A stretch of DNA of 64,000 nt, taken from the NCBI GenBank assembly GCA_039619475.1, contig CM077116.1, positions 461,093,576 to 461,157,575 of the forward strand, read 5' to 3'. The notes beneath the pieces are model-generated. The model was not told where the DNA came from and made no database searches. It saw nothing but the letters and a program-made list of their open reading frames with translations. Source of the stretch: Icerya purchasi (Eukaryota > Arthropoda > Insecta > Hemiptera > Monophlebidae). Below are positions 20,949-31,793 of this stretch, in pieces; position 1 is the first letter of the stretch, and each line of letters begins with the position of its first letter. The position numbers and the translations under genes are program-made.

Positions 20949-23900
20949 TTAAATTAAGCTATAGATATTATTTTGCTTGAGGAAAGATAGTAGTGTTTTT
21001 CTGATTTCATGGGGATCATCGGATAAGGCAGTTTGGATAGTAGTATGGGGATAGATTGAATGTTGGGTGCAGTCGGAAAGGATATGCTCTATTGTTAAAG
21101 GACCTTGGCCACAGTATTGGCAGAGTGGAGCGTCGGCACGATCCAAAAGGTGCTTGTGCGTTAGTGCTGTATGGCCGATGCGCAGTCTTGTTAATACAAC
21201 GTCATCACGTCTTGATGCCATGATGATGTTCCAAGGCGCAGTAGTAGGCTTGACTCTTCTCAGCTTATTTTCAAGCGACAATTCTTCCCAGGAACGGCTC
21301 CATTGTAGCTGAAACTGGGTTTTCGTAACTTTGTAAAGATCCTTCCTTGGGACTGCAACCGATAATAATGTGGATTTCCCTATTGCTTGTTTCGCAGCTA
21401 AGTCGGCTGTGGTGTTTCCACTTATCTTTGAATGTCCTGGTAGCCAACATATTACTATGTTCATAGTCGAGCTAATACCCAAGTAATGTATCTGTTGAAC
21501 AATCGGGTTTTTCAGGGTAGCATGCCATTCATTAATCGCATTGACGGCCTGTAATGAGTCTGTGAATACGATAATACGATCGTAATTCTGATCTATGGCG
21601 GATTCGATGGCTAATTTGATCGCAATTAATTCGGCCGACATTACCGACAATTCCATTGGAAGCGCATAGCTGATGATTTGCTGGCGATGTACAAAGGAAC
21701 ATCCAGTACCTTCGATATTTTTTGCAGCATCTGTGTAATACTTTTCATATGCACTGTATTCTTTCAATGCGTTCGTATATGACAAGAGTATGTCAGATTT
21801 TGAGCTGTTGGTCAACACTACGTTGCACCGTATTTCCGAATTATGTGTTGGTGGAAGAGCGGAGATTCTTTTATGAAGGATATTGTTCGGTATATTAATA
21901 TTTCTGGTGTCAGCAGCAAAATATGCGCGATTGTTTAGAAGTTCTGCTAAATGACTAGAACGGTACGAGAAGACCTCAGGCGTCAGTAGAACATCAGGGA
22001 TATTATTTGTACTTCTTAGGTAAATTAAAAACTTCACCGCTAAATAATCTCGACGAACGTTTAAAGGCCATTCGTTGGCTTCGCATAATATGCTGCTTAT
22101 TGGACTAGTGCGAAATGCACCGATCGCCAGTCTGATGGCGGTGTGGTGTATCGAGTCCAACGAGCACAGTGTCGATTTTCAAGCTGAACCGTAAATGGGT
22201 GCTGCGTAGTCTAGGCGAGGTCTAATAATAGTACGATATATTTTGAGTAATGTGTGTCTGTCTGAACCGAATGTTCTGTGGGATAGTTTCTTCAACAGGT
22301 TTAAGTTTTTTAAGCAGGACTGTTTTAATTGATGTACATGTTGTTTCCATGATAAGGTTTGATCAAACAACAAGCCGAGATATTTAACAGTCGGAGATTT
22401 TGGTATTCTTGTGCTTTGTAATGATAGTGATAGCGATTTTTGACATGTCCGTAATCTGCAGAAATGGACGCAAGTTGTTTTCGCGGCTGAAAACTCTAGT
22501 CCATTTTGTGAAGCCCATCTTTGGGCTTCGTTTACTGACCTTTGCAGTAGTGCAGCTCTTGCTTCTACATTTTTGCAACCGATGAATATGGTGAAATCAT
22601 CAGCAAACAGCGCCGAAGATATTAGTGGACGGATGATGGATACTAGATCGTTTATCGCGGTGATGAACAATGTGGGACTAAGGACGGAGCCCTGTGGGAC
22701 GCCATTGTCCAACGTTTTTTCCGATGAAAGCATGGAGCCGATTCGAACGCGAAAGACACGAGACGATAAGAAGTTTTTGATGAAGTACATTATATTTCCT
22801 CGGAATCCCCACTTGTATAGCATGGTAAGCGATTTCTCTTTCCATATTCTATCGAATGCCTTTGTTATATCAAAAAATACTGCAAGTGTGTGCATTCGTT
22901 TGTTGAAATTTTTTAAAATTTCTGACTGTAGGTAGAATAACTGATCTATGGTTGAACGCGATGGACGGAAACCACACTGTGTTGTTGATATAAGATTTCT
23001 GTTTTCTAATTCCCATAGTAATCGTCGATTTACTATTTTTTCGAATACTTTACATAGTACGGATGTCAGTGAAATCGGTCGATAGTTGTCTAGTTTCAGT
23101 GGGTTTTTATTTGCTTTATGTATGGGAACTATAATAGCTTCTCTCCATTGCTGAGGAAAAGATTGATTAGTCCATACGTGGTTGTATATCAGCATGAGTT
23201 TGTTAATTATTGATTCTCGGTCGTGTTTCAAGAACAAAATGTGAAATCTGTCGGCGCCACAAGCAGATATTTTCGTCCCCTGGATGGCATTTTGGATTTC
23301 GTGTAAACTTATGGGTGCATTATATGTTTCTGAATTTGATGAGCTGAGGTCAAGTTGTTCGTTTGCTAAACGTTGTTTGTTTACTAGTGATGTCGGTGTC
23401 ATCTGATTATTACTTGATATATTTGCAAAAAACGATGCGAATTCTTCTGCAATTTGTCCTGGGTCTGTATATAACTGATTATTTCTTGATATCGTTGTAG
23501 GGATTGGTAGGTCAACGTGTTTATATAACGCTCGTATTTTCTTCCATAACTGATGAATCGGTGTTTTGTAAGTTAGTGTTGACGTGTATTCGTTCCAAGA
23601 TCTCCTTTTTTCTTGTTTCAGTATCCATCTTGTTGTTGTTCGAGCCTGTTAAAAAGCTGTATAGTTTTCCAGTGTAGGGCATCGTTTCAGCAGTTTTAAT
23701 CTCTTTCTTCTCTCCCTTATTGCTCGCGAGCACTTTTCTGACCACCACGGTACTAGAACTTTGTTTGTGGATAACGGCCTGTTTCTCGGGATTGATATTT
23801 CGGAACATTTTAGAATTCCGTTGGTAAATGAGCGAACCATTGTATCCGTGTTACTGTCATCAATGTCTACCTCGGTCTGACCTAGCTGCTGGAACATTTC

Positions 23901-24626
23901 CCAATTTGCTTTTTTGAAATTCAGGGCTGGCCGTCTTATATGTGAGGCCATGTTTGCTTTCATGTTTATGATTTGTGGAAAGTGATCACTGCCGCCCATG
24001 TCTTCATGATGATGAACCTCAATGAGATGGGCAATCTGACTAGAACTTAACGTAAAATCAATTGTGCTCCACGTTCTGTACGTGGTACTGTAATGAGTAG
24101 GTTCGCTTGTATTATGGACGGAAAGGTTATATTGCTCTATTATGCGAGTTAATAGTTTTTCTCTACTATCAGTTTTGTTGCTACCTAGAATCTCATCATG
24201 CGAATTGAAGTCACCGGTGAATATGAACGGTGTTGGGAGATTATTTATTATTGATGTGTAGGTACTTTCTTCTATTTTTGTGTACTGAGGAATATAGATA
24301 GTACATATTGAGACGGGAGGTGTTATATTAATGCGTATTGCTAGTGTTTGAATGTGGTCAATGTTGAGTTTTATTTCCGTGTATGTAATATCTTTCCGTA
24401 TGGCTATAAAAACGCCGCCATGCGCTTTTGGTTGAGCATTTAGACTTTTACATATTATATTATACGAAGGTAAAGTTAATGTTTGATGCGGCTGAAGATG
24501 TGATTCTTGTATGCATATAATAGATGGATTATATGTAGCTATTAAAACTTGGAGTTCTTCAAGATGCCTGAAAACCCCATTACAGTTCCAGCTTATTATT
24601 TTTGTATCTCGTTCAGTAGCATTCAT
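20949..24626 (-). pseudogene. Family B LINE ORF2: endonuclease, RT, RNase H, two in-frame stops
   Basis: One 1225-codon frame from ATG 24626, interrupted by TAA at 23649-23651 and TGA at 22179-22181 but otherwise in phase throughout. The endonuclease shows KIISWNCNGVFRHLEEL, CIQESHLQ, HGGVFIAIRKD, FTGDFNSHDE and GGSDHFPQI. The RT shows NYRPISLTSVLCKVFEKI, CGFRPSRSTIDQL, VFFDITKAFDRIW, NGVPQGSVLSPTLF and the catalytic ALFADDFTIFI. RNase H starts near residue 965 (YYTDAAKNIEGTG, MSAELIAIKLAI, VFTDSLQAVNAI, CWLPGHSKISGNTTADLAA). The C-terminal block is RLRIGHTALTHKHLL then CQYCGQGPLTIEHILSDC. The TGA could have arisen from CGA by CpG decay; that is inference. Confidence 0.92.
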
Positions 24627-24763
24627 TATTCTGGTTAATCTTCTTGTTGGGAGGAGGGAAAGTCAGAAATTTCTTTGTCTGTGTTATTACATTTTTGTAA
24701 TTTTTTGATTATTTTTGTAAATCTTGCTTTCATATATTTTTGTTCAAGTGACGGTTTAAGTAG

Positions 24764-26227
24764 CTATAGTATGGTAACTAATTCGGACACATTTATGTCC
24801 AATATTTGTGCCACTTGGGATGGATTTAATGACTGTTTTGTTCCTTCGAGAAACTGAATGAATTTATCGAATGACAGTTCATTTCCATCAGAAGTTGTAG
24901 AAAAGTATTTTTTCAGCGAAGATAATTGCTGATGTATTGTTGATGTAGTTTCTGAGATGTCAGCGGTTTTTATATTCAAATGAGGCAATGGCGGTGTTTT
25001 AAAGTGATTTATTTCTGATTCTGAGTCCGATGAGGAGCTTAATAAATCATCTGTTTCCATTTTTCCTTTACTTTGATCAAGCATAGTGGACGTTTGTTGG
25101 GATGGACTTGTTGTTTTCTTTTTCCGTCTCTTTTTTTGCTGTTTTGGTTTGTCTACTATCTCTGTTTCGGCGATAGTTTCGGTTGTCTTTGATGAGGTTT
25201 CTGAACGTGATCGTTTTAAATTATCCTTTAGATTTGATGAATTCGTGATTAAATGGGGAGTGTCATGTATTTCGTCCGACTCCTCTGAGACTTTGGTTTC
25301 TGGGTTGTTTATGGGGATTTGTTCTTTTTTCGTGGTAGACGGTTCTGCGGTTGATGTATTTGTTATTATGGGTGTTTCATTGATATTCGTACAGTTTTCG
25401 GCTTTATGATGTTTTGCTTTGCATATAAAGCATATGGGGTCGTCTGTATTTATAAAAATCCTGTGATCATGGTTACGATAGTTTAGTAAAAAATTTGTAG
25501 GAACGTTAACTTCGTCGAAATTGGAAATGTAAACTTGTCTCCGCCAACTAATTATGTGTCCAAATTCGGTATCAGTTGGGTCTATTCTTAAAATGGAAAT
25601 AGGTGAGGCGAGTTTAAGCCCTAACTGTTGTATTAGGTATTTTCCAATTTCAGAGTTTGGAATAGTTGCTGATACGTTTGAAAGAATAATCTTCGTTGCT
25701 GGACTTCGCAGACGTCTTGCTTTAATTTGTCGTTGTGAGATTTCTATGGAGGCACCTGCTGACATGAAGCTATCTACAATCTGTATATTTTTGAGAAATA
25801 TTAAAACACGGTTTTGACTAATGCGTGATCCGGCTATGATGTTCGATGCGGTTCCTATTTTTTGTTTTAAAGCGATAAAATAGTCCTTTATGGGGGTGTC
25901 CGGTATTTAGGGGAAAATTATTCCTTGTTCATCGGATGGGTGTTCGAAACTTGTTAGCGGAATGATCTTGTTGTTATTATTTTTTTTCATCAAGTGAGCG
26001 AAAGAATTATTTGGTACGGCGTGATTCGCATTAGAAATTAAAGAATTATTACCTGCAGCGACGGTAGTATAGTTACTTGTTTGTAAAGTTGATGTTTCCC
26101 GATAAGAAGATAAGCCATTTGTGACGACGGTAGATAACGGCGGAAATTCATCTGGTTTGATTATATTCGACGTTTGTTCCGTTGGTCGGTGGTTATATTC
26201 GTTATCTTCATCGTCGATGTTGTCCAT
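24764..26227 (-). pseudogene. Family B LINE ORF1 with one in-frame stop
   Basis: One 488-codon frame from ATG 26227, broken only by a TAA at about 25907-25909 (codon 107); the reading continues in the same phase on both sides. The N-terminus is acidic and polar. The middle shows IILSNVSATIPNSEIGKYL, ILRIDPTDTEFGHIISWRRQ and VPTNFLLNYRNHDHRIF, typical of I/Jockey-group ORF1. One zinc knuckle CFICKAKHHKAENC (CX2CX4HX4C) lies near residue 270. The tail is Ser/Thr/Lys-rich with a basic KKRRKKKTT patch and then DLLSSSSDSESE. Expected role: RNA binding in the retrotransposition particle. The decayed copy at 36700-37600 shows the same knuckle and flanking blocks. Confidence 0.85.
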
Positions 26228-26423
26228 CTTCCTCGGTGAAGGGGAAGAGGCCGAAATTTATATGATTACGTTAAACTTAAACTCTAATTGTACTCGTATG
26301 ATGAAAGAGAACACAGAAATAGACTTCTTGACTAAACTCTTTATACACGCGAACTAATAAGGTATCTGGAAAACATTAAGGATCGATTATACATACGAGT
26401 ATATACGAGTATAATAAGTACTA

Positions 26424-27219
26424 CTATACGATTTTATTAAGATCGTGCGCAGTTCTTATTTGGAAGGATCGTTCTTGTGAATTTTTCCGCACCCAAATTG
26501 TTCCGTTCTTTAACCAGGTGAACTGATAATCTAATATTTTCGTCTTCTGTTTAGTTTGCCAAAATAAGGCCCTATAGTAACGTGATAAATTTTCGTTCAG
26601 GAAAATTTTGAGCGTGGAATTGTCATTGCCTGTTATCTCTTTGTCCCAGATTACCTGAGCCTTTTTTTTTTACCATCAAATCATCGACAATTTTTCGATG
26701 TGCCTTCACTATTATCGGACTGGGGAAGTTTTTATTTCGAGCCGGGAGCCGATGTACTGCTACGATATCATCCTTTTGCATTGGGCAGTTCACTTTTGCG
26801 CATATTTTAATTACATCTTCTAGATTTTCATTTTAAACTTGTGACACCCCATGCAGCTCAAAATTCTCACGCCTTCCGTACTGTTCTAATTGATGTACTG
26901 TGCCCGTTAGTTCTAAAATTTTTTCATCTTTCTTTTGCGTTTCTAACGTAAGCCTTGCCACCTGCTCTCTCAAATATTTTAATTCCGCCATTATCGTTTC
27001 GTTAATTTTCATGTATTTGTGCGATAGAAATTCCATGGTGTGTACCATTTCCGCAATGTTGTTATCGATTTGCTTTAATCTATCATTTATCTCGGGACTA
27101 TGGTTTTGCTCTTCACTTGGACCAGCCGCTGTATCTTGATTTTTTCGTCTTTTTTCGTTTTCCTCCACACTGTCAAGGCTTATTTGTCTCTTTGTTCTTC
27201 CCTTTCCCATTATGTACAA
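26424..27219 (-). pseudogene. Family A LINE, copy 2, ORF1 (coiled coil + FP-like)
   Basis: Starts at ATG 27219 and ends at TAG 26424-26426 after at least two disruptions. The 128-codon first piece has a basic start (KGRTKRQISLD), a heptad-rich coiled coil (KYLREQVARLTLETQKKDEK) and the family signature VHQLEQYGRRENFELHGV, almost the same as in copy 1. An in-frame stop near 26833 and a frameshift in the A-run near 26668 separate the downstream DDIVAVHRLPARN and PSPIIVKAHRK blocks and the end NENLSRYYRALFWQTKQKTK. Its order and orientation relative to 16538-19960 suggest the two are halves of one element. Confidence 0.82.
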
Positions 27220-27409
27220 TTTACGTTAATATAAGCTGATTGTTGTATAATGAATTACGTATATATAAAATACCGTTTTGACTTACTTCTTAACTTCTTA
27301 TCTGTTGTTTTCTTATCAGTTATTTCTTTCGTAATTATTTCGAATACCGCGATAATATTAAACGAAATATCAAACACGTAGCATACGTCTATTACATTTA
27401 ATAGCTCCA

Positions 27410-28585
27410 AGTTCCGACTCTCTAAACCAGATGTGATCTAAAACTCTTGCCTTCGACTCTGTCTTGGTGCTCTTAAATCTTCTCCTATTCCAGCACTGCT
27501 TGCCGAATCTAATGCACTGCCCCCGTCTATCCGCAGATCTTATTTAGGCTATCACTTCCTTGCTAAACGTTTTTCGTTCACATCTTCTATTCTCCATTTA
27601 CTCCTACCTTTTAATTTAGAGGAATTGGCATTTTGCGCCTAGGAAAATTCCTACCTTCTCTTATTTCTGTCCGTCTTAGTTCATGTTGGTCCTATATAAT
27701 TTCCTTTAATAGTCGTCTCCACTATTTATTCTTTAACTTCAGTGATCTCTGTAATCATTGTCAGTTCCCTCTTTCCTTCTCATGTAACCATTTTTACTGA
27801 TGGTTCTGAAAGGACTGCTGGTGTTGGTGCTTCTTTTATTCTTCCAAATTATAACCTCTTTACATTTTTTTGTCTTCCTTCTTTCTGTTCCATATTTTTT
27901 TTTTTTTTTAAATAAGTTGTGGGTCTCACAGGACAAATATGCCCGTTGTGTGAGTGCCCAACACTCTTATCAATGTTTATTAAAAAAGATACAAAGGCCA
28001 TTCTGGCATCTCTGCTAATGAGGCGGTTGATTCTTTGGCTCCGGTTCCTGCTTTTTTTTTCCTTCTTCTTCAAAAAAGCACCTTTTTTCTAATCTCTTGC
28101 CGCTGTATAAAAATTTCCACCTCAGATTTTGGTCGGATTAATACACTAATTATTCAACCTGGTCTTTCTTCCAATCCGTAGTTCGTTCTGTTTCCTTAAC
28201 TTTTACGCGTTATTGTTATCCGCATTATACGTTTGTGTTTTAATCATTCCTTGCTACCTTCCTCCTTTCGCTTCTTTTTAGCCTCTTCTCCATATTGTCC
28301 TCTCCATTCAAATGATGCGGTTGTTTTTGACGCTGAGGTAACGTGTTTATGAAGTTTCCATATCTTTCGGTAGAACGTGTGCTCCTATCTGCTTAAGCTT
28401 GGGCTTTCTGCTCCTTATTGTGCCCGTCATATCCTGTCTTTTCCTTCTACACTTATTATCCTTGCCATTGTTACCTTCCTATTAACGATGTTTGATTCAT
28501 TGTCTTATTATATAACTTTCCTTTTTCATTTCTAATTTTTTTTTGGTGAAGGTCCTTGTTGAACGAGGCCAATAAAAAAAAGGAC
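27410..28585 (+). pseudogene. Family N-related LINE remnant, late RT to 3' end
   Basis: A decayed, 5'-truncated copy on the plus strand. 27430-27640 translates, with stops, as SCLRLCLGALKSSPIPALLAE and SIRRSYLGYHFLAKRF, matching copy 1 ORF2 near residue 830. RNase H begins at about 27790 (IFTDGSERTAGVGASFILPN). It is interrupted at about 27893-27990 by a family A tail and resumes as GHSGISANEAVDSLA. The roughly 80 residues between these blocks are missing. The 3' end GTCCTTGTTGAACGAGGCC plus an A-run at about 28550-28580 corresponds to the GTCCTCGCTGACGAACCC end of copy 1. Confidence 0.8.
27893..27990 (-). mobile_element. Family A LINE, very short 3' tail insertion
   Basis: T-run 27895-27909, then about 80 bases almost identical to 16550-16632 (AAGTTGTGGGTCTCACAG, ATGCCCGTTGTGTGAGTGCC, CAACACTCTTATCAA). 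It is an extremely 5'-truncated insertion into the RNase H region of a family N remnant. Confidence 0.85.
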
Positions 28586-28589
28586 TTGG

Positions 28590-29575
28590 TGATGGTTCGA
28601 AAGTAAAAATAAAAAAGATGCAACTTAGACTAGGTCAACTATGACCGACTGGGTCACGCAATATTAATTTTTGCTACTTCGGCCCGTCAGTATTCTATTT
28701 CACGGAGGTCCTGTTCTTTTTTCTTGCTTTGACAACAGTATGTACAGAAATTTTAAAGGTGTTCTCATAAGTTATCTGTTGTGAACTGCAGTAATCACAG
28801 TGGCTACCAGAACATATTCGAGCGACTGCAGAGCTGCCCTCATTACATATTCGGAAATAAATGGTTTTATCCACGTGGATAAATGTGAAGCTGAATTTTA
28901 AACGTTGCTATTTCTATCGGGAAGTATTTTTTTAACCTAATGCAGCTTCTTAAAATTTTCTATTTTTCGATCGTCTTGATATTTGAGTGGGGGTCTTACT
29001 TGGAATTGGGAATTTTTCTGAATAGAAAATTTACTGTCAACAAGTACGTTGTGCGCAATCGTTCACGAAATTAAAAATTCCATCATTATCAATGCTGACA
29101 GCACAGTAAGGAAGGTCGTCTAGCAGAGAAATTTCAAAGTTATAATGTGCAGACAAAGTTCGGTAAAAAACGATGTTTTTGATGGGCATTTTTTATTCCG
29201 GTTATTTAATAATATCGTATAAAAAGAAGAAGCCAGATTGTCGGATAAGCCGAAAGAAGGAACGAGTTTCTGTGTAGACTGGGTGGTGGGCGGCAGTCAG
29301 AGAGGCTATAATTTCTCATCTCTTTATTATCACTGAAGTTTGGTTAAAGTCACCGCTGCAAAATAGACTTTTGCCGGTTTGCGAACTCCTTCTTCTAAAA
29401 AACTTTTGCTGCATGTCTGTTGCCCAAGATATCATCGTGCTTTCGCTGAAATTATCGCTTTTGGACGCTTGCCTTTTCCTACAGTTTACATCCTCCGTTT
29501 CCTTCTTTCTTTAATTTTATATTTTGTTTTCGCTTTAATTCTGTTTCTAAAAAATAAAATTATATACTTTCCTCA
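28590..29575. other. Unassigned DNA, possible faint LINE trace
   Basis: No confident gene. Around 29315-29370 the plus strand reads TEVWLKSPLQN, which faintly resembles the SETWLKSS block of a LINE endonuclease, but the neighbouring sequence gives no further support. Confidence 0.35.
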
Positions 29576-29589
29576 TCTGTACTCTTCCT

Positions 29590-29659
29590 ATACATACATA
29601 CATATAAACACACACACACACACATACAAATACATATATATGTATATATATACATATAC

Positions 29660-29690
<31 letters not shown>

Positions 29691-29707
29691 TACACATATA
29701 CATATAA

Positions 29708-29775
<68 letters not shown>
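29590..29775. repeat. Compound (CA)/(TA)/(CATATA) microsatellite
   Basis: About 185 bases of alternating purine-pyrimidine: (CA)n at the left, then repeated ATATACATATA blocks and long (TA)n. Open frames on both strands here (Tyr/Ile repeats) are artefacts of the repeat. Confidence 0.95.
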
Positions 29776-29777
<2 letters not shown>

Positions 29778-29779
29778 AA

Positions 29780-30900
29780 ATTCTTCTCGCGTTTATGGCC
29801 AAAGAAAACAAACACTTTGAAACTGCAAACTGATGTAAATCACTTTTAAATTCGGCTCATTTATTTTTCTACATTTTCTTTTCCTTATATATATTTCGTG
29901 CCTTAAATAAACTGTCGATAATTTTTTCGATTTTTCTATTTAATCGTTTTTTCACGAAATTTTGTCTGAAAATGAAATATTTTATATTATGAAAATTTCA
30001 CGTCGCTTTTTTTCTTAAGTATTAATCCTAGGCTATTGATAATTTTTCTATTTTCAAATGTGCGGAAGTAGCGAAATTCAAATCTACTTCTTGCCGAACG
30101 AAATAGGCTAACTGCAAAAAGTTTTTACATTTAAAAAACGCGAAGTATCATAATAATATTCAGTTTTTTGGTTCTAAATTTGCTAGTCATTTCGCATTAG
30201 GAAGATCAAAAGTAGATGGTTACTTAAACACAGAGATCTTTAGTTAAACCTGTTAATGAATAAAGTGGGAGCTAGAATCTATGCGTATTTGATTTTTTGA
30301 TTTTTTCAAAAGTGCCTGTCCGGAACAATAAAAAGGAGAAAAGTTATCGAATCAATTTTTATTCGAGTTAAATTTTGGCAAAAAAAAATGAACCGAAATG
30401 ATGGGAAGAAACGGGAACAAATGAGAATAAGAAAAATTCTTGAAAAAACGTAATCAGTTCGCGTGGAAAACAAAAATTCCTTCATATTTCCATTTCATTT
30501 TTATTAAACTAAATTAACTTTTCAAAAAGCTTCGCGCAAATTTGATCTCCACATTCTGTAAAGAAACCCAAGACTGATTATTAGTGTTATTGTTTATATT
30601 CGGTGTAGCCAAGGCCTGCTCGACTGGGCCTGTTAACTTGTTTCATAAATTATAAATGTAAATAACTGTTAATATGCGATTACTAATGTTATATTTTTTA
30701 TTATTCGAACGACATTCACAATTCACAGAATATATAATATTATTTATATCAGTGGTGGATCTACGGGAGGAGAAATAAGGGAATCTCCCCCCCCCCCACC
30801 TGCCGCCAAGAATTAAAAAATCGATGAAAAAATTCGTTACAGCAGAGAAACGTAATTTACGCTATAAAAGATTTGTATAAATGTTCTACCTATGGATTTA
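29780..30900. other. Unassigned AT-rich DNA with a hAT-like single end
   Basis: No gene seen. At about 30751-30806 CAGTGGTGGATCTACGGG followed by a C-rich tract resembles the end of a hAT-type MITE, but no matching inverted end was found downstream. Confidence 0.35.
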
Positions 30901-31359
30901 ATTATAACTAATATTTAATAACAAAAGTAATAGTGTTCTCTAAGAAGTCTGTGCAATGCGTAATAGAAGCAGATGGGACAAAACTAGAACAGTTCAAATC
31001 GATTAGATACCTGGGTACCTTTCTCGATGACAGCTGTAGCTGTAAGAAAGAAATCCGATCGCGAATAGAGCAATCGAGAGCAGTGCTCATAAAAATGAAG
31101 AACCTGCTCAGCAGAACGGAATTAAATCTTGGATTACGAATTAGAATTCTGCACTGCTACGTTTTCTCGGTCTTACTGTATGGCAACGAGAGTTGGACGT
31201 TAAATGCTTTATCAGAAAGAAGTATACAGGCCTTTGAATTATATTCGTATAAGGCGTATGCTGAAAATTCCGTGATTCTTAAAAGTTACTAATAAAGAAG
31301 TCCTCAAAAGAATCAATAAATGCCCGGAATTATTACATTCGATTAAGGAAAGTAAACTA

Positions 31360-31383
31360 AGGTAGAGGTACCAGTAATTGACA
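31360..31383 (+). repeat. Left terminal inverted repeat of pogo-like transposon
   Basis: Begins AGGTAGAGGTACCAGTAATT and is the exact reverse complement of 34721-34744. The preceding TA is the target duplication. Confidence 0.95.
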
Positions 31384-31557
31384 CCTTAAGCATTTCCCCC
31401 CTTTTAATAGCGAATAATAACTCTCTGTTTTTAGCTATCGATTTCTTTCTCATAGATAATGATTAAGGAATGTTTACTTAACATTTTCCTTTTTAGTTTT
31501 ACTTTGCATTTCAATTACAACCTCGACAAGATAACTTCAAAGTGAGAATTGTAAAAA

Positions 31558-31620
31558 GTACCAGTGATTGACATATCACAAAGCTGACGTTCCAGTGATT
31601 GACGCCCAGTGATTGACATA
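31558..31620 (+). repeat. Subterminal repeats of pogo-like transposon
   Basis: The TIR core recurs as CCAGTGATTGACA at about 31560, as CCAGTGATTGAC at about 31592, and again at about 31607. Inverted versions occur near the other end (TGTCAATCACTGG at about 34703; weaker CTGTCAATCA at about 34250 and 34303). Multiple internal copies suggest transposase binding sites; that function is inference. Confidence 0.75.
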
Positions 31621-31793
31621 ATAAAATTTTCTCATTTTTTGAATTATTTTTGATAAATCGTTAAAAATTAAATAGAAGATGACATATCTTTAAGTATTGG
31701 TGATGTATAAGATATATAATTGCAGTGGTAAATAATGAATAAGGTATTTTAAGGTTTAGTTCAAAATTTATTTTAAAAAAAATCAGCACAAAA

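Larger units (their letters stand above)
20877..26340 (-). mobile_element. Family B LINE, copy 1: near-complete I-like element
   Basis: The T-rich run at 20877-20896 is the poly(A) tail. In element order: a short 5' UTR, ORF1 (26227-24764), a 137-base gap, ORF2 (24626-20949) and a roughly 50-base 3' UTR. Only three nonsense codons and no frameshift interrupt the two ORFs, so the copy is young or only mildly decayed. The 5' boundary (about 26.3 kb) is uncertain, since no target duplication was identified. It lies between the ORF1 and ORF2 remnants of family A copy 2. A decayed relative is at 35700-37600. Confidence 0.85.

Noticed and set aside
29379..29849. Long frames on both strands over 29.38-29.85 kb
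   Set aside because: The Tyr/Ile/His repeats come from the (CA)/(TA) microsatellite.
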